From Holosporales bacterium (lineage in GTDB: Bacteria > Pseudomonadota > Alphaproteobacteria > RUG11792): a stretch of DNA of 11,762 nt. The position numbers and the translations under genes were made by a program. The notes below the pieces were generated by a model. It was not told the DNA's origin and searched no databases. It saw only the letters and a list, made by a program, of their open reading frames with translations. This document shows, piece after piece, positions 1 to 6,092 of this stretch (position 1 is its first letter; each line of letters opens with the position of its first letter). The DNA lies in assembly GCA_031257415.1 (NCBI GenBank), contig JAIROR010000083.1, positions 1 to 11,762 on the forward strand, read 5' to 3'.

Positions 1-93
1 TATCTTTCCGAAAATGATGAGAAGAGCGTTCTGATTGCCTTGGCACACAGATGTATACAAACTTGTGCAGAATGCCACAGGTTGATACAATGA
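1..93 (+). CDS. 3' end of an unrecognised gene (partial)
   Basis: Frame 1 is open from the window edge to a TGA at 91-93 and gives 30 residues, including the stretch SVLIALAHRCIQTCAECH. It is predicted mostly helical, with three cysteines and a CAECH string near the end. CAECH matches the CXXCH heme-attachment pattern, but in so short a tail this is probably chance. No family was recognised. The gene is inferred from the open frame, its coding-like composition, and the promoter-like sequence for the next gene that overlaps its stop. It could equally be spurious open frame at the edge. Confidence 0.35.
   Translation, partial: YLSENDEKSVLIALAHRCIQTCAECHRLIQ
63..91 (+). promoter_or_regulatory. 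Probable promoter of the RNase D gene
   Basis: TTGTGC (63-68) is followed after 17 bp by TACAAT (86-91). The -10 is preceded by TG one base upstream (TGATACAAT), an extended -10. Transcription would start near 98, about 37 nt before the preferred ATG at 135. This argues against the upstream start at 51. Called by eye from sigma-70 consensus. Confidence 0.5.
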
Positions 94-134
94 CTGTGTG
101 CTGTGCTTTTTGTGGTGCTCTAGTGAAAATTGTG

Positions 135-743
135 ATGAGCAAAAACGATGTATCTGCTAGTTTTGTTAATGATTCAGATCTAAGATCCGTTGCTGTTGAT
201 AGCGAGACGATGGGACTTATGCCGCATAGAGATCGTCTGTGCCTTATCCAGCTTATGAAGAATAGCAGTGATGAGTGCCATATAGTTCAGTTTGATAATT
301 TCAACGAGGCCATAAATCTAAAGAATTTGTTTGAAAATGAAAATGTTTTGAAGATTTTTCATTATGCTAGATTTGATATGACAATGATTTATAGATATCT
401 CGGAGTTATGATTAAAAATGTGTATTGCACTAAGATCGCCTCCAAGCTCGCTCGAACATATACCGGGGCACATAATCTCATTACTCTCTGCAGAGAGCTT
501 TTGGGTGTCGACCTTGTGAAAGAGCAAACGTGCACAGACTGGGGAAGAGATGACATAACGGAGGCTCAGAAGCAATACGCTGCTCACGACGTCCTGTACC
601 TGCACAGGATTATGGAGGCACTGGATGTCATACTTGCCAGAGAGAAAAGAAGCGCTCTCGCCAAACAGTGTTTCGATTTCCTTGAAGCCAGGGCTCTCTT
701 CGATCTGATGATCGGAGATTCATATGATATATTCGCCCACTAG
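135..743 (+). CDS. rnd: Ribonuclease D-like 3'-5' exoribonuclease
   Basis: This is a DEDDy-type 3'-5' exonuclease of the RNase D family, expected to trim 3' ends of tRNA precursors and other small RNAs in the cytoplasm. With the ATG at 135 the protein has 202 residues, the length of the short alphaproteobacterial form that has the exonuclease domain but lacks the HRDC domains of E. coli RNase D. Exo I is DSETMGL (D22, E24), Exo II is HYARFD (D81), and Exo III is YAAHD (Y148, D152), so all four metal-binding acids and the tyrosine are present. The frame is open back to 51, but the 28 extra residues do not fit the family and lie partly upstream of the promoter. A GTG at 123 is an alternative start, and no clear ribosome binding site decides between them. 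The gene converges on topA. Downstream assignment to tRNA processing rests on the family only. Confidence 0.9.
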   Translation: MSKNDVSASFVNDSDLRSVAVDSETMGLMPHRDRLCLIQLMKNSSDECHIVQFDNFNEAINLKNLFENENVLKIFHYARFDMTMIYRYLGVMIKNVYCTKIASKLARTYTGAHNLITLCRELLGVDLVKEQTCTDWGRDDITEAQKQYAAHDVLYLHRIMEALDVILAREKRSALAKQCFDFLEARALFDLMIGDSYDIFAH

Positions 744-911
744 GCTTTAAGAACAGCTTCAAGAACCTCCTCAAGAACCGCTTCAAAAACCCCTCCACAA
801 CCTGTCAGCTATGACACACGGGCGGTCTGTTGTTTGCGGCTTGATGAGGCTATGATGGTCTTTACGGCTTCCTCCTTGGTCACGTTCAAAAGGTTCTCAA
901 TCTTGCCTAGG
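740..911 (-). pseudogene. Decayed second copy of the topA 3' end
   Basis: Read on the minus strand, this stretch continues topA one frame over. From 921 down to a TAG at 809-811 it encodes SYSLGKIENLLNVTKEEAVK, then TIIASSSRKQQTARVS. This repeats the real TopA C-terminus, which reads SYSLGKVENFLEVTKEEAVK. The offset between the DNA copies is 91 bp, one more than a multiple of three, so topA terminates at GEKII instead of reading on. Loss of one A from the A6 run (plus-strand T6, 920-925) would restore the frame. After the TAG the same frame stays open through LTGCGG and a VFEAVLEEVLEAVLKA helix to a TAG at 740-742, which overlaps the RNase D stop codon. This is best read as an ancestral, longer TopA tail that has been cut off. 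A programmed or transcriptional slip cannot be excluded. Confidence 0.6.
749..796. repeat. Four imperfect 12-bp tandem repeats
   Basis: Units at 749-760, 761-772, 773-784 and 785-796 read AAGAACAGCTTC, AAGAACCTCCTC, AAGAACCGCTTC and AAAAACCCCTCC. Because the period is a multiple of three, the minus strand encodes a four-residue helical repeat (EAVL, EEVL, EAVL) in the frame of the decayed topA tail. The array lies just after the RNase D stop. Confidence 0.7.
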
Positions 912-1019
912 CTATATGATTTTTTCTCCTTTTGATGAGTCTATAATAATCTTCACGGCTTCCTCCTTGGTCACTTCCAAAAAGTTCTCAACTTTGCCCA
1001 GGCTATATGATTTTTTATC
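843..1019. repeat. 91-bp tandem duplication at the topA 3' end
   Basis: Copy A (843-about 927) and copy B (934-about 1019) align at a constant 91-bp offset from GATGAG through the GGCTATATGATTTTTT block (910-925 and 1001-1016), with scattered substitutions. Copy B is the functional topA C-terminus. Copy A lies mostly beyond its stop. Many differences are conservative at the protein level (V to I, F to L), which suggests copy A was translated for some time after duplication. Confidence 0.8.
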
Positions 1020-3248
1020 TTTCTTGAGGAACGGACCAAATCTCCCATTGCAAAGAAAGATTCCATCGCCAAGATCGAGCGGCAAACTCGCAAGCCTTAG
1101 AGCATAGTCGATTGTGATCTCTGTTGGCTTTGCTATGCATTTCGGAATGCCTATTCGCTTTGGTTTCTTCTTCTTGATCTCGTTCTTGGTCTTTTCCCAT
1201 TCGAGGTAGTATCCGTATGGTCCCTTTTTGAGAAACACAGTATCGTTATTTCTTTTGGGATCCTTCCCCAGCACAATTGGCTCATTATCGCTCTTGGTTT
1301 TTTTTTCTCCTTTTCCGCCTTCCTCTTCTCCTTCAGAGCTAGATGAGCTAATTTGCTCAACAAGCCTGCATTCCGGATAATTTGAACACCCCAAGAAAGC
1401 ACCAAACCGTCCAAACTTAAGATGCACCTCCCCATTTTCGCACATCGGGCACTTTCTGTTTTCTTTGAACTTCTGAAATACGAAACCTTCGATATCTTTT
1501 TCGACGATATCTATAACATTTGTAATTGATAACTCACCAGCTACTTTTATATATTCCTTGAATTCTGTCCAAAAGTTATCCAGGATCTTTTCCCATGGGC
1601 TTTTACCATTCGATATATCATCCAGGCTTTCCTCAAGATTGGCAGTGAAGTCATATTGAATATACTTATTAAAGAAGTTTCGCAGAAACGATGTAGTCAT
1701 AAAGCCAATATTCTGTGGAATAAAAGTCCTTTTATTCAGAATAACGTATTTTCGTACTTGAAGAACATTAATAATTGAAGCGTATGTTGAAGGGCGGCCA
1801 ATTCCAAGATCCTCCAGTTTTTTCACCAAGCTTGCCTCGTTGAATCTTGGAGGAGGCTGGGTGAAATGCTGACTTTCTTGCATTTGTTGAACAGTAAGTT
1901 GTTCTCCTTCAAGTAGCTCTGGTAACTTTTTATTATCTTTTTGCTCATCATCGGGATTATCTGTTGATTCAACGTATACCTTCAGAAAGCCATCAAATCC
2001 AATAGTGGACCCTGTCGCTTTGAAGACAGCACTCTTCGACGAAATACTAACAGAAACTTGGTTAATAATGGCGCTTTCCATCTGGGAGGCAAGCGCTCTC
2101 TTCCATATAAGATCGTATAATTTATACTCATCGTCCGATAAAGAATTTTTAATACTGCTCGGAGTTCTATCGAACGAAGTTGGACGTATTGCTTCATGGG
2201 CTTCTTGCGCATTCTTTGTTTTCGTTTTATATACCCTTGGGCTTTTGGGAAGATACTTATCGCCACAGCTATCAAGAATAAGCTTTCTTGCTCCTTCTAC
2301 TGCTTCCTTCGAAAGATTTGTGCTATCGGTTCTCATATACGTTATGAGCCCGACCATGGCTCCGCCAACTGACACCCCTTCATAAAGCTTCTGAGCAATT
2401 TGCATAGTCTTCTTGGAGCTGAACCCCAGCTTCCTCACGGCATCCTGTTGCATAGATGATGTCGTAAATGGAGCATACGGATTTCTCTTAACTGCTTTCT
2501 TTTCGATTCTATCAATTTTATAAATTTCATTTCCTATTTTTTCTTTAATATCCTTCGCTTGCGCTTCATTCTTAATACTCAGTTTCCCAAGCTTCTCATT
2601 ATCAAAATGCGTCAGTGTCGCTTGGAAAGTCCCTCCTTTTGCACGGAATATCGCTTGAATATCCCAAAATTCTTCGGGGTTAAACGCCTGTATTTCAAGC
2701 TCCCTCTCAACTATAAGCCGCAGAGCGACTGACTGTACTCTGCCAGCAGACCTAGCCCCAGGCATTTTGCGCCATAGGACAGGAGAAAGGGAGAAGCCCA
2801 CTAGATAATCCAGCACGCGCCTTGCTAGATACGCATTAACGAGATCCATATCCACACCCTTCGTATCAGCGAATGCGTGTTTTATAGCTGTTTTCGTTAT
2901 TTCATGAAACACAACTCTTTTGACTTCGACATTTTTGAGAGCCCCTTTATCTTTAAGCATCTCAAGAATATGCCATGATATCGCTTCTCCCTCTCTGTCG
3001 GGGTCGGTTGCGAGAAAAAGAGTATTGGTATCAGAGATGAATCCAGTTATTTCCTTCAACTGCTTCTTACCTCTATCATTCATTTCCCAAACCATCTTAT
3101 AGTGGTTTTCAGTATCAACAGAACCTTCCCTAGGCGCCAGGTCCCTCACATGACCATAGCTTGCGATAACCCTATAGTCATCACCCAAATACGCACTCAA
3201 TGTCTTGGCCTTCGCCGGAGACTCAACAACAACAACACCTTTCAGCAT
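912..3248 (-). CDS. topA: DNA topoisomerase I (type IA)
   Basis: TopA relaxes negatively supercoiled DNA by cutting one strand through a 5'-phosphotyrosyl link. Starting at the ATG at 3248, the protein has 778 residues and its N-terminus MLKGVVVVESPAKAKT aligns position for position with E. coli MGKALVIVESPAKAKT. The Toprim acids are E9 and the DPDREGE motif (D82, D84, E86). The catalytic tyrosine is Y304 in GLITYMRTDST. One four-cysteine zinc finger (C600, C603, C621, C627) is followed by a low-complexity Ser/Glu/Gly/Lys linker and two degenerate C-terminal repeats (GPYGYYLEW and GRFGPFLKK), so the tail is shorter than in E. coli. The open frame runs back to a TTG at 3353. An ATG at 3272 is an alternative start, but its AGG is too close. 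The gene follows acpS after a gap and converges on RNase D. An A9 run lies in the linker (1298-1306). The 3' end is duplicated and frameshifted (see 740-911). Confidence 0.96.
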   Translation of the reverse strand: MLKGVVVVESPAKAKTLSAYLGDDYRVIASYGHVRDLAPREGSVDTENHYKMVWEMNDRGKKQLKEITGFISDTNTLFLATDPDREGEAISWHILEMLKDKGALKNVEVKRVVFHEITKTAIKHAFADTKGVDMDLVNAYLARRVLDYLVGFSLSPVLWRKMPGARSAGRVQSVALRLIVERELEIQAFNPEEFWDIQAIFRAKGGTFQATLTHFDNEKLGKLSIKNEAQAKDIKEKIGNEIYKIDRIEKKAVKRNPYAPFTTSSMQQDAVRKLGFSSKKTMQIAQKLYEGVSVGGAMVGLITYMRTDSTNLSKEAVEGARKLILDSCGDKYLPKSPRVYKTKTKNAQEAHEAIRPTSFDRTPSSIKNSLSDDEYKLYDLIWKRALASQMESAIINQVSVSISSKSAVFKATGSTIGFDGFLKVYVESTDNPDDEQKDNKKLPELLEGEQLTVQQMQESQHFTQPPPRFNEASLVKKLEDLGIGRPSTYASIINVLQVRKYVILNKRTFIPQNIGFMTTSFLRNFFNKYIQYDFTANLEESLDDISNGKSPWEKILDNFWTEFKEYIKVAGELSITNVIDIVEKDIEGFVFQKFKENRKCPMCENGEVHLKFGRFGAFLGCSNYPECRLVEQISSSSSEGEEEGGKGEKKTKSDNEPIVLGKDPKRNNDTVFLKKGPYGYYLEWEKTKNEIKKKKPKRIGIPKCIAKPTEITIDYALRLASLPLDLGDGIFLCNGRFGPFLKKDKKSYSLGKVENFLEVTKEEAVKIIIDSSKGEKII

Positions 3249-3316
3249 AATTTTTACTTTCTTCAAAGCCATACCTAATGTTAAATTTAACTGATTTTGT
3301 ATGATTAGCAAAACAA

Positions 3317-3345
3317 ATTGTACAAGTTCATATGTTTTGAGACAG
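3317..3345 (-). promoter_or_regulatory. Weak candidate promoter for topA
   Basis: On the minus strand CTGTCT (3345-3340) is followed after 17 bp by TACAAT (3322-3317). Transcription would start near 3310, upstream of both ATG candidates for topA. The -35 matches consensus poorly. topA may instead be read through from rpoZ-gltX-acpS, since no terminator was seen between acpS and topA. Confidence 0.3.
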
Positions 3346-3363
3346 ACCAACAAACCAAAAATT

Positions 3364-3732
3364 TTACCCTTCTATAATAGCGAAGGCTATTGCGTAATTC
3401 TTTTCATCACTAATGCTGATGTTTATATGAAAATCGTTGCTGCGAATATTTCTGAGAGCAGCTCCTGCAAGGACGGCGTATGGGCGACCATTCTTTTCAT
3501 GGAGGACTTCTATGTCATGCCACGTCATGCCGTTTGTGTAAGAAATCGCCTTGATGATGGCTTCTTTGGCAGCGAATATTTTGGCAAATGATTCGATCGA
3601 CAGCAGGCGGCTCCGGCAGAAATTTATTTCGCTGCGAGTGAATATTCTTTCAAGAAATCGATCACCATGCCTTCCAATTGCGGCCGCTATCCTCCTGATA
3701 TCGACTATATCAGTGCCAACGCCTATGATCAT
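3364..3732 (-). CDS. acpS: Holo-[acyl-carrier-protein] synthase
   Basis: AcpS transfers the 4'-phosphopantetheine arm of coenzyme A to the serine of acyl carrier protein, activating it for fatty acid synthesis. The 122-residue length is typical. The N-terminal GVGTDIVDIRRI holds the metal-binding D8, and FAAKEAIIKAI holds E57, the second metal ligand, and K61. The ATG at 3732 overlaps the gltX stop as ATGA, and no ribosome binding site is visible, so translation is probably coupled to gltX. In many alphaproteobacteria acpS lies between pdxJ and lepB. Placement behind gltX is unusual for that group. Confidence 0.95.
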   Translation of the reverse strand: MIIGVGTDIVDIRRIAAAIGRHGDRFLERIFTRSEINFCRSRLLSIESFAKIFAAKEAIIKAISYTNGMTWHDIEVLHEKNGRPYAVLAGAALRNIRSNDFHINISISDEKNYAIAFAIIEG

Positions 3733-5126
3733 CTATTGCTGGAAAATCTATCAATAAACAAATTAATGCGGGCCGTGCTCTCATCTTTCCCAATAATTTC
3801 TATAATTTCGAAAACGCTTGGAGAAGTCGTTGAACCAGTTAAAGCTGATCTGATTCCTTGAGCGACATCAACCAGCTTCGCTCCCTTTGATTCAGCTATT
3901 CGTTTGGCGGCCTCGTGCAAATCATTCTCTCCAATATTTGTGACGAATTCTCTCAAAAGATCAATATGCATTTCTGTTGTAAATTTATTGCATTTCTCAT
4001 CGTATATAGACGGTGCAGATACGTAAATCATTGAAGATTTTACAAGATCAACAATCGTTTTCGCTCTTTCTTTCAAGCTCTTCATTCCTTTTATAATCAT
4101 TGCCTTCGCCGTCTCTGTGACTTGGATATCAAAAAATGGCAACATATAATCGAAAAGTTCGCTATCTGATCTTCCTTTTAAATAATGAGCATTCAGATGA
4201 TTTAGCTTATTAATGTCAAAACGCGACGGTGACTTACCTACATTTTTGAAATCAAACCACTCAATTGCCTCCTTCATGGAGATTATTTCGTGATCGCCAT
4301 GGGACCAACCAAGACGAAGGAGATAGTTACAAACAGCCTCTGGCAAATATCCGAGCTCCTTATAATCGACCGCGCTCACAGCTCCGTGCCTTTTTGAAAG
4401 CTTTGCTCCGTCTGGTCCATATATAAGCGGGATATGGGCAAATTCTGGAATATTCCAACCGCAAGCCTCGTATATTTGGATCTGCTTGAATGTATTTGTC
4501 AGGTGGTCGTCACCTCTGATAACATGGGTGACCCCCATATCGTGGTCATCAACGACAACGGACAACATATAGGTTGGCGTTCCGTCAGAGCGAAGCAAAA
4601 CAAAGTCATCAAGCTGCGAATTATCGACTCTGACTCGTCCCTGGACCATATCGTCGACAACAAGCGTTCCTGATAGCTTCGATTTCAACCTGACAACGGG
4701 AGGAACACCGCTCGCTTTTTTCGCATCAGAATCACGACATATCCTGTCGTATTTATATGAGATACCATTTGCAATTGCTTCCTCTTTCTTTGCCGTCAAT
4801 TCATTCTGGGAACAATAGCAAAAATACGCCGCTCCTTTGGAGACGAGATCAAGGGCAACCTCCTTGTGCCTCTCAATTCTGGACGACTGAATGACAGCCT
4901 CTTCGTCATGATCAAGTCCAAGCCACGATAGAATCTCAAAAATAAGAACTTTGTTTTCATCGGTAGATCTGACCTTGTCAGTATCTTCAATACGCAGCAA
5001 AAACTTTCCATTATTATGTCTGGCAAAAAGCCAATTAAAAAGAGCAGTCCTCACGGAACCTATATGGAGGGCCCCCGTCGGGCTCGGAGCAAATCTAACA
5101 ACAACTGACATATTGCGGCTACTCAA
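3729..5126 (-). CDS. gltX: Glutamyl-tRNA synthetase
   Basis: A class I aminoacyl-tRNA synthetase that charges tRNA with glutamate in the cytoplasm. The 465-residue protein has the HIGH motif as HIGS (21-24) within RFAPSPTGALHIGS, and the KMSKS motif as KLSKR (242-246), the form usual in GluRS. The start is decided by the ribosome binding site: AGGAAG (5135-5130), directly after the rpoZ stop, lies 5 nt upstream of a TTG at 5126. The family-like ATG at 5111 (MSVVVRFAPSPTG) is 20 nt away and has no site of its own. The gap to rpoZ is 9 bp and the 3' end overlaps acpS by 4 bp, so the three genes form an operon. Many alphaproteobacteria have GluRS that also charges tRNA-Gln, but specificity cannot be read here. 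Confidence 0.95.
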   Translation of the reverse strand: MSSRNMSVVVRFAPSPTGALHIGSVRTALFNWLFARHNNGKFLLRIEDTDKVRSTDENKVLIFEILSWLGLDHDEEAVIQSSRIERHKEVALDLVSKGAAYFCYCSQNELTAKKEEAIANGISYKYDRICRDSDAKKASGVPPVVRLKSKLSGTLVVDDMVQGRVRVDNSQLDDFVLLRSDGTPTYMLSVVVDDHDMGVTHVIRGDDHLTNTFKQIQIYEACGWNIPEFAHIPLIYGPDGAKLSKRHGAVSAVDYKELGYLPEAVCNYLLRLGWSHGDHEIISMKEAIEWFDFKNVGKSPSRFDINKLNHLNAHYLKGRSDSELFDYMLPFFDIQVTETAKAMIIKGMKSLKERAKTIVDLVKSSMIYVSAPSIYDEKCNKFTTEMHIDLLREFVTNIGENDLHEAAKRIAESKGAKLVDVAQGIRSALTGSTTSPSVFEIIEIIGKDESTARINLFIDRFSSNR

Positions 5127-5135
5127 AAACTTCCT

Positions 5136-5630
5136 CTATACATCGTCATCGTCCTCGTCATCATCCTCAAAGTCTTCGCTGTCTTCATCGTCTTCATCCA
5201 CGTCTTCATCGTCTTCATCCACAAAATCTTCATCTTCTTCCTCGCCATCTTCACCGTCGCCATTATCCTCAGAATCCTCATCATTTTTACCATCTGCCAA
5301 AATGTCATTTGTTCCTTCATCCTCTTCGAAGCCGCCTATCGAGTCGCCGAACAATAAGGCATCTTCAAGCTCAATCGCCCGAGTATCAATTACCTCTGCG
5401 TCTGTAACTTCTTCAATTGTACTCCTCTTAGCGATATTACGCAGCCCTTCCAACGACAACGTTCCCTCAGCTATTTCCCTGAGCGCAACGATTGTTGACT
5501 TGTCATTATCTTTTGGAACCGACGAAGTGGCCCCGCGCTCTATATCCCTTGCCCGCTTGGAAGCAAGCAAAACAAGCTCAAATTTATTCGGAATAATCTC
5601 GACACAATCCTCAACAGTAACTCTCGCCAT
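5136..5630 (-). CDS. rpoZ: RNA polymerase omega subunit with long acidic tail
   Basis: Omega is the small RNA polymerase subunit that assists folding of beta-prime and assembly of the core enzyme. The start at 5630 gives [30 protein letters not shown], a canonical alphaproteobacterial omega N-terminus. An upstream ATG at 5669 would add 13 atypical residues. GGGG about 9 nt upstream is a modest ribosome binding site. The protein has 164 residues, clearly more than the usual omega. The excess is a C-terminal tail (residues 101-164) in which 43 of 64 residues are Asp or Glu, including a DNA-level tandem repeat coding VDEDDED twice. This resembles in composition the acidic tail of the Gram-positive delta subunit, with no claim of homology. 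The gene heads the gltX-acpS operon. Confidence 0.93.
   Translation of the reverse strand: MARVTVEDCVEIIPNKFELVLLASKRARDIERGATSSVPKDNDKSTIVALREIAEGTLSLEGLRNIAKRSTIEEVTDAEVIDTRAIELEDALLFGDSIGGFEEDEGTNDILADGKNDEDSEDNGDGEDGEEEDEDFVDEDDEDVDEDDEDSEDFEDDDEDDDDV
5181..5222. repeat. Perfect 21-bp tandem repeat in rpoZ
   Basis: Two identical 21-bp units (5181-5201 and 5202-5222, beginning GTCTTCATCG on the plus strand) code for consecutive VDEDDED heptads in the acidic omega tail. Surrounding TCTTCATC-rich sequence is a degenerate continuation. Such identity suggests recent expansion by slippage or unequal exchange. Confidence 0.9.
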
Positions 5631-5702
5631 ACAACACAACCCCATCTCAACAGTCGCACGCAGCTCCACAAACTACGCACAAAAACTACAGACCACAGAG
5701 CT

Positions 5703-5732
5703 ATTGTATCATGTTTGGCGATCCAACTGCAA
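5703..5732 (-). promoter_or_regulatory. Probable promoter of rpoZ-gltX-acpS
   Basis: On the minus strand TTGCAG (5732-5727) is followed after 18 bp by TACAAT (5708-5703), with the extended -10 form TGATACAAT. Transcription would start near 5696, leaving a leader of about 65 nt before the rpoZ ATG. The same extended -10 occurs upstream of RNase D. Confidence 0.55.
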
Positions 5733-5793
5733 TATTAGACTGTGAGACTGTTGAATGGTCCCGATTGCAAGTGTGTTCATCAATTTTTGAATA

Positions 5794-5843
5794 GTGAATA
5801 TTTCTCGCAAAACATTTTTGTTATAGTAAAAGAGATTATTCAC
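5794..5843. other. Long interrupted hairpin upstream of rpoZ
   Basis: GTGAATA (5794-5800) pairs with TATTCAC (5837-5843). Inside it TCTC pairs with GAGA, and a small AACA/TGTT hairpin forms the core. No T-run follows on either strand, so it does not look like an intrinsic terminator. It could be an operator or a structured RNA element. Function is unknown. Confidence 0.35.
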
Positions 5844-5884
5844 CAGAATAGGTGGTTTGCAAAACGGCCGACATGAAGCATTAT

Positions 5885-6013
5885 TCAACGGTCCCAGACT
5901 TTATTTCCCACACTCGACACAATTGGCTTTTTTGGTGGCTTTTTTGGTGGCTTTTGGGGACGATCTTTTAATTTATCCAGCCAATGCTCAAATAGCCCAT
6001 GTGCACCCACCAT
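5885..6013 (-). CDS. Doubtful small ORF, KKPP-repeat protein (42 aa)
   Basis: An ATG at 6013 opens a 42-codon frame on the same strand as the permease, 79 bp after its stop. The product starts MVGAHGLFEHWLDKLKD, then has a Lys/Pro repeat KPPKKPPKKP and ends SSVGNKVWDR. A GTG at 6028 would add five residues. The frame stays open further up without a start codon. The ribosome binding site is weak (AGG 4 nt before ATG). The Lys/Pro repeat comes from a 12-bp DNA repeat, which also gives Gly/Phe repeats on the other strand, so coding potential is ambiguous. No family was recognised. It could be a remnant of a longer gene. Confidence 0.25.
   Translation of the reverse strand: MVGAHGLFEHWLDKLKDRPQKPPKKPPKKPIVSSVGNKVWDR
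5925..5959. repeat. 12-bp tandem repeat, nearly three copies
   Basis: GGCTTTTTTGGT occurs at 5925-5936 and 5937-5948, followed by a partial, altered copy at 5949-5959. It underlies the KPPK repeat of the minus-strand small ORF. Confidence 0.85.
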
Positions 6014-6092
6014 ACAGCCTAAGTACACCCGCTTCTGCGATCCGTGCCTCTTCCCCGAAACTCCAATTCTGACGGTTTCAAAGAAAGCCTAA

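Larger units (their letters stand above)
5733..6092. other. Mostly non-coding stretch between the ABC permease and rpoZ
   Basis: About 360 bp without a confident gene. It holds a long hairpin (5794-5843), a 12-bp tandem repeat (5925-5959) and a doubtful minus-strand small ORF (5885-6013). A second minus-strand promoter-like pair, TTGCAA then AATAAT with a 16-bp spacer, lies around 5839-5862. No tRNA, no SRP RNA core and no T-rich terminator were recognised on either strand. Confidence 0.6.

Noticed and set aside
51..134. 28-residue N-terminal extension of RNase D
   Set aside because: It does not fit the family, overlaps the likely promoter and the upstream gene's frame, and has a non-helpful Cys-rich sequence.
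3249..3353. 35-residue hydrophobic N-terminal extension of TopA, which could look like a membrane segment
   Set aside because: The ATG at 3248 aligns exactly with E. coli TopA. The extension covers the probable promoter and begins with TTG.
4951..5745. Plus-strand 264-codon ORF with a long poly-serine region
   Set aside because: It is the antisense of gltX and of the acidic rpoZ tail. GAT/GAA-type codons read as TCN serine codons on the other strand.
5857..6072. Plus-strand 71-codon ORF starting with TTG
   Set aside because: No ribosome binding site, repeats of FLVA from the 12-bp DNA repeat, and no recognisable family.
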